Source of the DNA: Chiua virens | Taxonomy: Eukaryota; Basidiomycota; Agaricomycetes; Boletales; Boletaceae | Direction: 5' to 3' | Assembly: GCA_019787685.1 (NCBI GenBank) | Contig: JAHNUO010000006.1 | Span: 2,046,001-2,110,000 of the forward strand | DNA: 64,000 bases | Part shown: piece by piece, positions 34,194 to 46,100 of the stretch | Numbering within the stretch: the stretch's first letter is position 1 | Layout: each line of letters starts with the position of its first letter | Position numbers and translations under genes: made by a program | The notes under the pieces: model-generated | The model's input: the letters and a program-made list of their open reading frames with translations, nothing else | Database searches by the model: none | Told to the model about the DNA's origin: nothing

Positions 34194-35133
34194 TTACAGC
34201 AGCTTGAGATGACCAGTAACCTGGTTGATAAGTTCTACTGGTGCTGCAGATTCACCTGTTAGTGTCATGATGCGAGTATACAAGAATGCAAGTCTACCGG
34301 GACCAATTCCAAGGACTGTACGTGATCCTGCCGCAATTTGGGTACGTCCACTGAGAACCATTATCAAAATCTGAGGCCCCACATAAATACAACATACGCG
34401 TCAAGAATTGAGCGAGCACATAGATTAAGACTCTTTGCGATTGCTTCCAGCTCTAGTAGCTCTTCCTCGGAGGATCCTCTAAGAGCGATTTTTGCTTGTC
34501 TGCTCGAAGTTGCCTTCAGGAAGTCAACGGACATCAACCAAACGTACCCGGTTCGTTCCCAGTGTTGCACAAGCTAAACACGTCTCAGAGGATATCCGCG
34601 ATCGATTTGCGCAGGTCAGCTTACTTCTGGGTTAGTTTTCATGAGTGCCTTGTAACATGCCAAGGTCGCGTGACTGGAAGTAACACTCCAACAGAGCGCC
34701 CTCTAAACGAGACACATGACGCACCCACACCTGTAAGACTCAGTACCGCGGCGCTATATATAAAAGAGCCACGTACTGCGCGGCGATCTTCCCTTGAGTC
34801 ATCTTCAAATCTGTCCGGACAACCAGGACCTGAATATTGTTATGAGTGAAATTTTTGACAACGAATAGACCAAGGCTCACTAGCTTGCATTGCTCCGTTG
34901 GACGTGGTTTGATCGAAAAAAGATCCCCGTCCGCTGTTCCATCGTCTTCGTCGTCTGATTCGACCTCTGCCTTATAGGGTGTGTTCAAACGTGCCCCAAG
35001 CCAGAGCCCGAAACCCAGTGAAAGACAGGCTGTGATCACATAGGGGAGTGCTTTTATGTCGTCAACTGTAAAAAATGTTCATAGGAGTCCTGTGAGGCAA
35101 CGTCAGTGCCGTGTACTCACTTGAGTGAGCCAT
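34194..35133 (-). CDS. PTH2: Peptidyl-tRNA hydrolase 2 (with 6-base micro-exon)
   Basis: Releases peptides from stalled peptidyl-tRNA. The first exon is 13 bases (35121-35133). An N-terminal membrane segment ([17 protein letters not shown]) and an acidic linker precede the PTH2 domain [18 protein letters not shown]. The conserved QC[GS]HA motif is only produced if a 6-base exon (34725-34730) is kept. It lies between a 46-base intron (34731-34776) and a 51-base intron (34674-34724), both GT-AG. The rest matches the family: [53 protein letters not shown] and [13 protein letters not shown]. Divergent from HAS1 with 119 bases between starts. Confidence 0.9.
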
Positions 35134-35252
35134 TGGTTGGAAAAGGCAGAACGGAGGTTCCCGGTTCCCGATGTGACTGTTCGATAAGGGATGTAACTAC
35201 CACATTGTCTTGCTATTACTTACTACTGACTTTCGAAGACGCCAGTAGTTCA

Positions 35253-37188
35253 ATGGTAGAAGAAACGCTCGCTGCACCATCAGCAGCACCACAAGAAAAT
35301 GTCCCTGGACGTGAACCATTCTCCTCTCTTGAGCTCTCAGAACAGACGAACAAAGCCCTCGCAGACATGGGATTCAAGACCATGACGCCTGTGCAGGCCA
35401 AGGCCATTCCACCACTCTTGGCTGGCAAAGATGTCCTCGGTGCTGCACGAACTGGCTCGGGGAAGACGCTCGCTTTTCTGATACCTGCCGCCGAACTGCT
35501 GCATCGCATGAAATTCAAGCCGAGAAATGGTGGGTAGTTTTTTGTCCGCATGCAACGAGAGCCTCATCTCGAATCATTCTCGGTCTGGTCGTAGGAACGG
35601 GTATTATCATCGTCTCTCCTACACGAGAGCTTGCGCTGCAAATATTCGGTGTCGCAAAAGACTTGATGGCATATCACTCACAGACGTTCGGCATCGTCAT
35701 TGGTGGTGCGAACCGGAGGGCAGAGGCTGAAAAACTCGAAAAGGGTGTCAATCTCCTCGTAGCAACGCCAGGTCGGCTACTTGACCATCTTGAAGTGAGT
35801 CGACGTCACGGTCGGGCTCGCCGACAAGTACTCATGAGAGCAGAACACCAAAGGATTTGTTTTCCGCAATCTAAAAGCACTTGTTATTGATGAAGCAGAT
35901 CGAATATTGGAGATTGGTTTCGAGGAAGAGATTAAGAAGATCATTGGGATTCTTCCAAATGGTACTGCACAAAGGCGCTCTCGATTTGTGGTCTAATGGC
36001 AATTTTATAGAGGGTCGACAATCTATGCTTTTCTCGGCGACCCAAACTACCAAGGTTCAGGATCTTGCTCGCATATCACTCCGACCAGGACCTCTTCATG
36101 TCGACGTAGACAAGGAAGAAGCGACAAGCACCGTCTCGACGCTAACGCAGGGTTACGTCGTGTGCCCATCCGATCGACGTTTCCTCCTCCTTTTCACCTT
36201 TCTCAAAAAGAATATGAAGAAGAAAGTTATTGTCTTCTTCTCAAGCTGTAATTCTGTCAAATATCACGGAGAGCTACTGAACTATATCGATGTACCGGTG
36301 CTTGACCTACACGTATGATTGTTTTGGTAAAATTTTGGGCGTCTCGTTGACCATTGACAATATAGGGTAAACAAAAACAGCAAAAACGGACGAATACCTT
36401 CTTCGAATTCATCAATGCAGAATCTGGCATTTTGCTATGTACCGACGTTGCTGCACGTGGGCTCGATATCCCACGTGTAGATTGGATTATTCAGTACGAT
36501 CCGCCAGATGATCCCAGGGACTATATACACCGTGTAGGCCGTACCGCCCGAGCGGGCAAGGTCGGGAAGAGTCTGCTGTTTTTACTGGAAAGCGAGCTGG
36601 GCTTCCTGCGATATCTGAAGGAGGCAAAAGTTCCCCTAAACGAATATACTTTCCCTACGGACCGGATAGCCAACGTGCAGACTCAGGTATGTCGTCACGA
36701 CACCAACAGATGTGATATTGATACTACAGCAACACCAGCTGGAAAAGCTGTTACAAAAAAACTATTTTTTGCACCAGTCTGCAAAAGATGGTTTCCGGTC
36801 GTATCTTCAAGCATACGCGTCTTATTCGCTCAAGAAGATATTCGACATCAATGCCCTGGACCTCGCAAAGGTTGGAAAGGCATTTGGCTTTGCGGTCCCC
36901 CCTCGAATCAATATCAATATCGGAGGGGGGAGTGGTAAATCGAGTGCAGGAAAGAAACGGCGACGGGACGGGGAGGAAGAAGAGTGGGAGGACGTGCCCC
37001 TAGGAGAGGGTGCGGAGAGTGGGGAGGAAGTGGACGTGGTGGAGGGTTCGGGGAGGGACATCCCGAGACGGCAAGGGAAGGAACGCCGGATAGAGACACT
37101 GGGGAAGAAAGCGGTCGAAAAAGAGATTTATAGAAAGGGCAAGGAACGGAAGAAACTCAAGGCGTCGAAACAGCAGTGGAGTAAATGA
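35253..37188 (+). CDS. HAS1: ATP-dependent RNA helicase Has1 (DEAD box, DDX18 type)
   Basis: Nucleolar DEAD-box helicase needed for 40S and 60S subunit assembly. Motifs in order: [16 protein letters not shown] (Q motif), AARTGSGKT (I), PTRELALQ (Ia), TPGRLLDH (Ib), VIDEADRIL (II, DEAD), FSATQT (III), then RGLDIP (V) and [10 protein letters not shown] (VI). The Has1-type stretch [16 protein letters not shown] follows, and the C-terminus is charged and lysine-rich ([15 protein letters not shown]). Introns after KPRN, HLE, LPN, DLH and VQTQ all keep frame. The N-terminal extension before the Q motif is short (about 25 residues) compared with many orthologues. Confidence 0.92.
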
Positions 37189-37368
37189 TTTATTTACACA
37201 TTGTTGTACATGGGGTTAGCACATGGCTTGATTACCCTGGGCTACTTACGTGTTCACCTGCCCTAAAGTGTCCAGCAGGCAAAGGTTCGGTTCAACGGGT
37301 TTAAGCTGCCCTCGGCTTCAAAATTTACATCTTGTCTATCTTGTTCTAATCCACTCCATACAGCGAAC

Positions 37369-38487
37369 ATGGCCACGACTCAGGTATCGCTGCCCCTCTC
37401 CTCTCCTTATGGCTCTTGTTGATGTACGCTTGCTCTTTTACAGCACTATCTATGGGCAGGCGGTCATTTCTTACTTTTAGTAGCAGCACTGCGTTACTTT
37501 ATTGCGTGCGTTACCTTCACCACCGTCTCTGCGTGGTGGTACAAAGGTAGGCTGACCTGCTTCTCTGCGAGAGTGGTGCCTAACGGGTATTTCTAGCGAG
37601 CTTCTTGGGCGCCCTTCTTAGTTATGCGATCGTTTGCTAGTGAGTAGCCACTTCTGCGTGGTGGCTGCGTGGCACTTGACTGACATTGTCCGCGTGTTCT
37701 CAGCAAATCTCTCGGGGTAAGAACGGATGCTGTTTATCGCGTGTTTGGTTTTCACCCCTCGGGTGCTTAGACTCTGCGACCTAACATGGCGTTTTTGAAA
37801 AAAGCTGCCACAGATGAGGTGGGTCTATTAACTCGGAAAGGGGCATATATGCTAAGATGAACACACAGAACGTCCAATACTTTGTGCTCGCGTTCTTCTG
37901 GTGGAGCTCCAAGCCAGTTGCCTGTGAGTTCCTATGTATGGTCGAGGGTATCGTTGCTGACGCGTCGTGTCGGACAGTCGCGTTGATGCCCTACTTTGTG
38001 TTTTCGCTCTTCCATGCTCTCACGTTCACGCGCACGACTTTAATGGCTCAATATCTTCCACCGGGACCTCCTGCCAACCCTGGTGGACCCCCCCAGCCGC
38101 ACCCGCTTGCGAAGCGCTTGCAGCTCTGGGTAAAATGTGCGTGGTGCAGCATAGCTGTGTTTGATGCTGATGTTTTGTACTTCAGCAAACTACGACTCTG
38201 CGATGCGTGTGGTGGCATTTGCGGAGTTGGTCATCTTTTTGCGCGTTGCGGTTGGTGCTGTTTTGCTGCGGAACTCGCTCGTGGCGCCGGTGATCTATGC
38301 GCACTTTTTGCGCCAGCGATACTACCAGTCTGCGTTCACCAGGGAAGCAGTTACGTATGCTGATGGACGCATCACGGCAACGCTTGGGAATCCTGCGATG
38401 CCGCCTGTTGTGGGGAGCGTGTGGGGAAAGGCTCGTGATGTTACGATCAAGTGGGCGGGGAATGCAATCGAGCCAAGGCGGGAGTAG
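37369..38487 (+). CDS. POM33/TMEM33-family ER and nuclear-envelope membrane protein
   Basis: Multi-pass membrane protein resembling Pom33/Per33/Tts1 (TMEM33), which shapes ER tubules and affects nuclear pore distribution. The first exon is 15 bases (37369-37383, MATTQ), followed by HYLWAGGHFLLLVAALRYF. Seven or more exons join to NVQYFVLAFFWWSSKPVA, FSLFHALTFTRTTLMAQYLP and ANYDSAMRVVAFAELVIFLR. The TMEM33-like core FYAHFLRQRYYQSAFTREA appears here as IYAHFLRQRYYQSAFTREA. About four membrane segments. The C-terminus is short and basic (AIEPRRE). Confidence 0.72.
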
Positions 38488-38641
38488 ACGGTGATCGATG
38501 ACTACAATGTTGGGTTATGTTAGACATTTTGTGTCTCAATTTTTTTATTTTCTTGTTTTTGACAAGCAAGAACAAACAAAATTTGTCCGAAACGGGCCGA
38601 GTCATTGAAATGAAATCGACAGGGTCACTTTCTTTTCCATA

Positions 38642-40933
38642 ATGTCGCGCATACCTGTACCAACTCATTCTCCCGCCCACAACAGGGCCCACGACCGCGC
38701 ACCCTCTCCCGTACACTCCTCCATGTCGGCTCCGCTCTCAGACACCCGCAAAAAGCAGTCAAAACGTGACGAGGTGCGTATCTTTACTCCCCACTCTTCC
38801 ATCTCATCTCTCTTCAGGCAATCCGCAAGAAAATCGAGTCCGAGCTTGCCCGAAAGCGTACAATCTCGACCACCTTCCAGTCTGGTCGCGGCAAACGTCC
38901 TCAAAAACCCGCCATCGCCAAGGGAACCGTCGCCGCCCTCAAGCCCAGTCCCGCCCTCACCGTCCCGGAGAACATCACAGTCGCCGAAGCCAGTCAGCTA
39001 TGTGCTGCCAAGCGCACTGACTGTGTCCTTGTTGTTGACGACGATGAAGGCCTCAGTGGCATATTCACCGCCAAGGACTTGGCATACAGAGTACGTTTCC
39101 TCCTCCCCTACACGTCCGCTTCACCGATCATTCCAAACAGGTCACTGCAGAAGGTCTCGATCCTCATATGACACATGTCAGCCATATTATGACCCGCAAT
39201 CCCATGGTCACCCGCGAAACAACCAGTGCAACGGAGGCTCTTCTGCTCATGGTTCAGAGGCACTTCCGTCACTTGGTTAGTCATCCAACATGTTCTTCTC
39301 CGTCTTCTCATCTTCGTTTCTTCATAGCCGGTCTGCAATGAGGAAGGAAATGTAGTTGGTTTACTCGACATTACAAAAGTATTCCACGAGGCCCTCAGCA
39401 AGGTCGAACGCAGTTCCACTGCTTCCGAAAAGCTCTACAGCGCGCTTGCCGGTGTACAGTCAGAGCTTGGCCCCAATATGGCTTCTAATCCACAAGCTGC
39501 AGCTATGCTTGCATACGTGGACGCACTCCGCGAAAAGACTGCATTACCCGATCTTACCACAGTCATGGACTCGCGCACTCAGCCCGCTACAGTCACCCCG
39601 AAGACAACCGTTCGTGAGGTCGCAAAGCTCATGAAAGAGCGCAGGGTTACAGCTGTTTGTGTCATGGAAAATACTCCTGGATCCGAAGGCGTACACCCAA
39701 AGATCGCCGGTATCTTTACCAGCAAGGATATCGTACTCCGTGTCATTGCTGCTGGCCTGGATGCTGGGATCTGTAGTGTCATTCGGGTGATGACTCCTCA
39801 TCCAGATACTGCACCTCCAACAATGACTGTGCACGACGCACTCAAGAAGATGCATAGTATGTTCCAACATTCCCGGATTACCTTGCGCTCATACCTCTGT
39901 AGATGGCCACTACCTCAATTTGCCTGTTGTTGAAACTGATGGACGGCTAGTCGCCATCGTTGATGTACTCAAACTCACGTATGCGACACTCGAACAGGTT
40001 TGTGATTTCTTGTAAACATCGTCCATTGTTGACTTGTGGTAGATGAACGCAATGAGTGCTGAAGCGGCCGGTGAGCATGGCGACACGGAAGGTGGTCCAA
40101 TGTGGGGTCGTTTCTTCGAGTCCATCGGTGGTCACGATGATACCGAATCAATGGTATCAGGCTCACACGCCCAAACGGATGGTCATTCTCTCTCGGCACA
40201 TCACCTTTCTCGTCTCCATCAGTCGCCCCACTCAGAAGTTCATCCGAATGATTCTGCTTCCGTTGTTGATGACGACCACGAGTCTGGCCTCGACTTCTCT
40301 CCGTCCAAGAAGGGTGCACGTAACATCCCCAGCATCATGGGTGCCGCCTCGGCTGTACCCGTCGACGATGGTACCTACGTCTTCAAGTTCCGCACACCCA
40401 GTGGCCGGACCCACCGTTTTCAGGCCAGGCACGACAGCGTCGAGACGCTCCGCGAGATCGTATCTGGCAAGCTTGGGACTGACCCATTCTTCACCTTGTA
40501 TGACGGTGATCCAGAACAAAAGCCTGATCCGACAGACTTTACCCTGTCGTACACGGATGCAGACGGGGATACCGTTTTGATCACAAGCGACAATGATATC
40601 GCTGACGCTGTCAAGATCGCACGTTCAGCGGGCTCGGATCGTGTTGTATTATTCATTCAAGGTGGCATGCATTGGGAAGACGCATGTGTCGAAAAGGCTA
40701 CCATCAAGGCTGCTGAGATCCCGACCCCCCCGCAGGAGGAAATGAAACCTGGTGAGAAACAAGAGGTTACTCCGGAATCACCTGCTGTTGTGGTTCCACC
40801 CCAGATCCATTTACCACCCGAACGGGAGCTCATGATGGGTATCCCCAAAGACCTGTTGCTTCCTGCTAGTATAGGCGCTCTTGCTGTCGTCATTCTTACC
40901 GTCTTCACCATTTCACGTCTGTCGCGCGATTAG
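38642..40933 (+). CDS. CBS-domain and PB1-domain protein (Mug70-like)
   Basis: Contains four CBS motifs followed by a PB1 domain and a C-terminal membrane anchor, the architecture of S. pombe Mug70. The first CBS motif pair runs from PALTVPENITVAEASQLCA to RHFRHLPVCNEEGNVVGLL. The second runs from TTVREVAKLMKERRVTAVCV to LPVVETDGRLVAIVDVLKL. The PB1 domain is FKFRTPSGRTHRFQARHDSV to SDNDIADAVKIARSAGSDR, with the acidic OPCA-like stretch YTDADGDTVLITSDND. The anchor is ASIGALAVVILTVFTI. CBS pairs usually bind adenosyl ligands; the ligand here is unknown. Introns after RDE, AYR, RHL, KMH and LEQ keep frame. Confidence 0.88.
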
Positions 40934-41279
40934 TAGAGGAAGGGAGGTTGTCCGTGTTCTCGCATCCGTTTTATCACATCTTTAATATTAACTGGTGTCG
41001 TCCCCGACGATATTTCATTGATTTGCGGAAACGTGGACTTGGTTTTGTCTCGTCTTTTACCGTATATTCTGCATCCATACCGGCTAAGCTATCCTTTTTA
41101 CATCATGATCTTTACGACATGACCACATGACTGAGCAATGAAATCATCTCAGACGCTCATCATACCTAGACACGAACCCCAATTGTCCCCGGAGCTCCGC
41201 AAATGACCTTCCCAGCCCATGAGCGTGTATAAATTCATCTGCTAATCATGATCCTACCAGACACATTCCAACTTATTCC
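40934..41279. other. Intergenic, 346 bases
   Basis: Runs between the CBS-PB1 gene and the second threonine aldolase, both on the plus strand. It should carry the 3' UTR of the first and the promoter of the second. No gene is visible. Confidence 0.5.
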
Positions 41280-42937
41280 ATGCCGTCCACTAATACCGAC
41301 GCTGCGCTTTCTCAGCTCTTTGACGAGGTCAAGTGCGACATCCTCACAAAGAATCCAGACACCGACAATGCACTCAAGTGCGAAGAGATATCGAGGACTT
41401 TTGTCTGTCAGTATTTAATGACTCCACTGAACTGGCCATTGAAACGAAACCCGTCCACCTGCTCTAGCGGACACGGTCACAGGTTAGATGACCACATCCA
41501 TCGAACGTCAAACATGTCAATGAACTAGAGTCCCCCCTCGCACAGTCCCCACAAAGGCCATGAGCGATTACGCACTCCGTGCATCGCTCGGGGACGATGT
41601 CTTTTCTGACGAGTCCACTGCCGCCCTCGAAGTGCATATCGCCAAGATAACCGGCAAGGAAGCCGGCTTGTTCTTTCCCTCCGGAACCATGTCCAACCAG
41701 GTTGCTCTGCGGACGCACCTCCAGCAGCCACCCCACTCTGTCATCACGGATGCACGTGCTCACATTTATCGGTGAGTATTCGGGGATCGTTTTTGTGCAC
41801 ACGTTTTTCGTGCACTCATGGTGAGTCTGATTAGGATGGAGGCTGGTGGCGCCGCATTCCACTCGCAAGCGAACAGCATTCCGATTTTCCCTGAGAACGG
41901 TAGGTTCATATGAGATCAGGACGTGGAGGTGATCAATCATATGATACGGTACTGTGCCGATAGGTCATCACCTGACATGGCAAGACATTGAACCACGCAT
42001 CGTCTCCGGCACGGACGTGCACGTGTAAGGCATCACCTTGCGAGTCGGCCGAAATCGAAATCTCACGTTCCCTTTTGAATTGTGCGCAGCGCGCCCACGC
42101 GGGTAATCGCGTTGGAGAACACCCTCAACGGGACCATCATACCCCAAAAGGATGTACGCGAGATTTCAAACAATGCACATGCGCGGGACATCATCATGCA
42201 TCTTGATGGTGCTCGGATCTGGCACGTGGCCGTCGAGACAGGACTATCGATGAACGAAATCTGTGATCCATTTGACTCTGTCAGCCTGTGCCTTTCCAAG
42301 GGTCTTGGTGCGCCGTCGTCCCTTTCCTTTCCGCTGGCTTCGTGGCCGTTCTGACCGTGATTCAGGTGCGCCAATTGGAACATGCTTGGTCGGCCCCAAA
42401 GCCTTTATCACCAAGGCGCGGTGGTTCAGGAAACTGTTTGGCGGTGGAATGCGTCAGACGGGTTACCTCGCCGGCTGCGCCGCCTACGCGCTCACCCATA
42501 ACCTTCCACAGCTTCCCCGCGTTCATGCGCTTGCAAAGCACATGCAACAGGGTCTCGAGTCCATCGGCGTCGGGATCCTAAGTCCCGCTGAAACGTGTAT
42601 TGTGGGTGGCCTGCCCTGTAACATCCCATAACCGCGTCCCTTCTGACGCTCCGCATCCGTCGGCATCTCACAGTTGTTTTATGACCCATCCACGATCGGT
42701 GTGGAGTATTGGGAAGTCGTTGAGCGTGCAGCTGCGCTCGAAAAGCCGATCAACATCAATGGGTCTCGCATCATCTTGCACATCCAGAGTTCTCGCCAAG
42801 CGGTCGAAGATTTCCTTGACCTCATGAGTACGTTGAAGGAAGAAAAGGTAAAGGCTGGCTGGACAATTGATCAGATGCCGCCAAAGAAGCATAATCCTTT
42901 CCGGGACGTGTACGTCAAGGCTGTCAAGCCTACGTAG
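41280..42937 (+). CDS. Low-specificity threonine aldolase, copy B
   Basis: Second PLP-dependent threonine aldolase in the window, about 14 kb from copy A and on the opposite strand. It starts MPSTNTDAALSQLFDEVKCD and reads SDTVTVPTKAMSDYALRASL after two short introns. PLP-domain landmarks are LFFPSGTMSNQVALRTHL, IMHLDGARIWHVAVETGL and the lysine-bearing SLCLSKGLGAPIGTCLVG. The C-terminal part has LFYDPSTIGVEYWEVVERA and ends VYVKAVKPT. Its introns match copy A in position. Residue identity to copy A looks high over the whole length, which points to a duplication rather than independent acquisition. Confidence 0.9.
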
Positions 42938-43158
42938 ATGCAGACATGCATGATGGCAGAATGAATTGAACTTTTGGTGCTTTGAATGATTATGTATCAC
43001 GATCGCAAGACGCGCATATACAAGAAGTGCCCAGGAGTGCAACGCAAATGCACGGCTGTCAACAAGATGGGTTGAGAACGGGTGGTGTGACTCACGACCA
43101 TCGCAACGTGCTAATCGATTGATCGAATGGACCTAGACGTCCTCACTACCAAACGACT

Positions 43159-46100
43159 TCAACCCTTGCCCACATACCGCTGTTTCTCGTAATCCTTCCA
43201 AAGCGACTTCAATATAGTTTTTCCACCAGAGTCCAGCGCAGATACCATCAACGCGTCCCGACTATGCTCTCCCACCATCTCGCACAAGGCGAACAACCCA
43301 GGTTCGAGCTCCCGCCTCATCTCGGCGTTGATGATGCACAGCGGATCGTTGAACGCGTCTACATACGCCACAAGCACGTACGATGCGTGCTTTGCAAACG
43401 GTTTGGCAAGGGATTCTGCTTTTTGTGGTTCGCCGCTCACCGCGGCGTGCGTCCTCGGGACGGTCTTGGTGGCGAGCGACGTGAGGAGACGTGCAAGGGC
43501 GCGCGCTTCGTCCGTGGATAACGGTTGGGAGGTGGGCAGCCACGACGGGAACGTGTCCGTGACGAGTTTGCTCTGTTTCGCACCAAGCTGAGGACGAATC
43601 TTGCGCATAAGCATCATCAGTTGACGGAGGACAAGACCAAGGTGGGGAAGGGTGTGTACGACAAGGTCGCGCCGCAACCGAACAAATGCACCAATGATGG
43701 TGACGATGTGATGGAAAACAGGGAAGGCTGTCGTCGTATCGTGCTCTGAGGAGCCGGAGAGTATTTTGTGAAGGAGGGTCCATATACTGCCGAGATCCAC
43801 GGAACGAATGGATGCTGGCTGAAAAGGCTTGAGTACAGTGGTCTGATATCAGGTCGAGAAATACGCACTCGATCCGAGCAATGTTTCGCAATGAATTCCA
43901 GACATTCCATTCTCATATTTGATGAACCCCCATAAAACTGTTCTCGATCAGCGAATAGGTTCAACCACCCCGTCACAAAGTTTTGAATGACGTTAAGTGT
44001 GCCTGTGAACGCTCGTCGCCATCCTGACACGTTACTTTTGACATCAAGCTTACCTGGCGGTGCATTATGCAGCATAAGTTTGCCGAGGTGGATTAAACGT
44101 TCACGGTGAGCCACCTGGAGCCCGCCCCCTGCCATCCCTTCTGCTAAAACGCTTAATAAGTGAGCAAAGTCACCGATAGACAATTTTTTCGAGGCTTCTA
44201 TGATGCGATTGTCCATGACTTGTTCGACCTCTGAAGCAGATGTAAGAAAGACCAAACATAGAGAGAGAATTACGAACTATTGGGGGCCCAATCGCCACCA
44301 TAGGCTGCATACAAAGCGACCAGGACATCAAGTTGGACATGATGCGAGACGTCAGGCATACATGAAATTTCCTCAAATAGCAGCCCAAGAACACTCGAGC
44401 AAATCTCAGCATCCAGTCTACCGGAATTCTCATTTCGAATCATTAACGTCGCTAGCTTCGACCCGAACGGAATAAAAGCAGCTTGAGCTAGAAAAAACTC
44501 AGCGATAGTTACTGGCTTGTCGTGATGGACGCACAATCGATTCCTAGCCACCGCTTCAACAACAAGAAACGAGACCATGCGTTGATCCGTTCACTCGAGA
44601 GCAACTGATTCAGTCCCGTGGGAACTCTTTCCACCAACTTTGCTGTGTCTGGTGAAAGCGTAGACTCCAGGGCCTCGAAAAGTTTCTTCAACGCGCGTTG
44701 AACTTCATCCGACAGACTGTAGTATATTATTATGTCACCAACCCAAGCAATTCATTGGTAGAGCTCACCTAACAAAAGTAAAGTCACTGGTCAAACGCTC
44801 CACAAGCCTGAGGACGCTTGACTGAACGAGAATGTGTGTCCATGTCTCTTGAGACCGTGGCTGGGAGAAAGGCTGAGCGGCTATGAGCTTGGTTATGATA
44901 CTGGAGACGGATGCTACCGCCTCCGGTTCTTGTGAGCGCAATTGACTCCTGATGCAGATATCTTTGTTAAATACACAAAGGGAAAGCATAGAAACGCACA
45001 AGACGTATGACTGGATCAAATCGAGGGTGACACTTGCGAGTACTTTAGGAGGAGAAGTTATGCATGACGGCGGACTCAGCAAGTGGTTTCCAAAATCGAA
45101 GGAAGTCTGCATGGGGATTTCACGTAGGTGCGGTAGAGAAAACCAAGATAAAACTCACAACGTGACCAGGTGTATTCGAAAATGGTCCCATACGCTGCAA
45201 AAAGACCCGAATGAACGTCAGTCGACTTATCCAATTCTTCAATTCCTCTTCTGATACTTCGTCGTCCACGGGTTCCGTATGACTTCTATCCAGATCTTTT
45301 CCCTTCCTTTCGCCCCTTTTCCTGTTTTCACCCTTCAACATCGTGAAAATATGGACATCCGCAGCTATGGCCCTCTTAACTAGCTCCACACGCACAGGAC
45401 GAGTGAAGTATACCGAAGGCACATGATCAAGAAGTCTGTATACATTGCATGCGAGAGTAAGCTGGGCTTGATCTGCTGCATCCACGGTCAAAGGGGATTC
45501 GACTGCAGTAGCAAGAAATTTGTAAGAAGAAAGTAGTGCCGTCAGACTCAACACAGAAGATAAAAACACAGCTATCGATCAAAGTCAGACGGAAAGTCAA
45601 ACTGGTCGATGGGTGACGAACCTCGGATGTTATGCAGTTCCCAGAATTGTGCATTTCGGAAGAGATCGAGGAGAATACCACGTAACGTGAGATGAGCCTC
45701 ATCAGAATTTTCTTGGGTTTCCTCATCCGGCGGGTCAAGGGATATGGTTAGCAGCAGTGAAATGAATCTCCCCAAACTTTCCGGCGAGGCCAGCGCGCTG
45801 AAAAGCACCGAAGTCAGAAAGGCGATGCTCCAACGTCCACTTTCATGGAAAACTGGCTCACTCGAGAATCTCGATCCACCTGTCCGTTAATACATACAGA
45901 AGTGCGAGTCCCAAATTGTCGCGAGTAAGAGCAGCCGACACGCCAGACCACTTTGATCTAGATGAGAGACGAGCAGTGAGGATGTCGAGTGTCGCAGTGA
46001 AGATCAATTCTGTTTCCAGCTGTTTCTGTGATTTGAAATTATGCATGTACCAGACACGCCAGAGAAGCGTTCGAATCTGGTACAGAGGGGGTGAGAGGTA

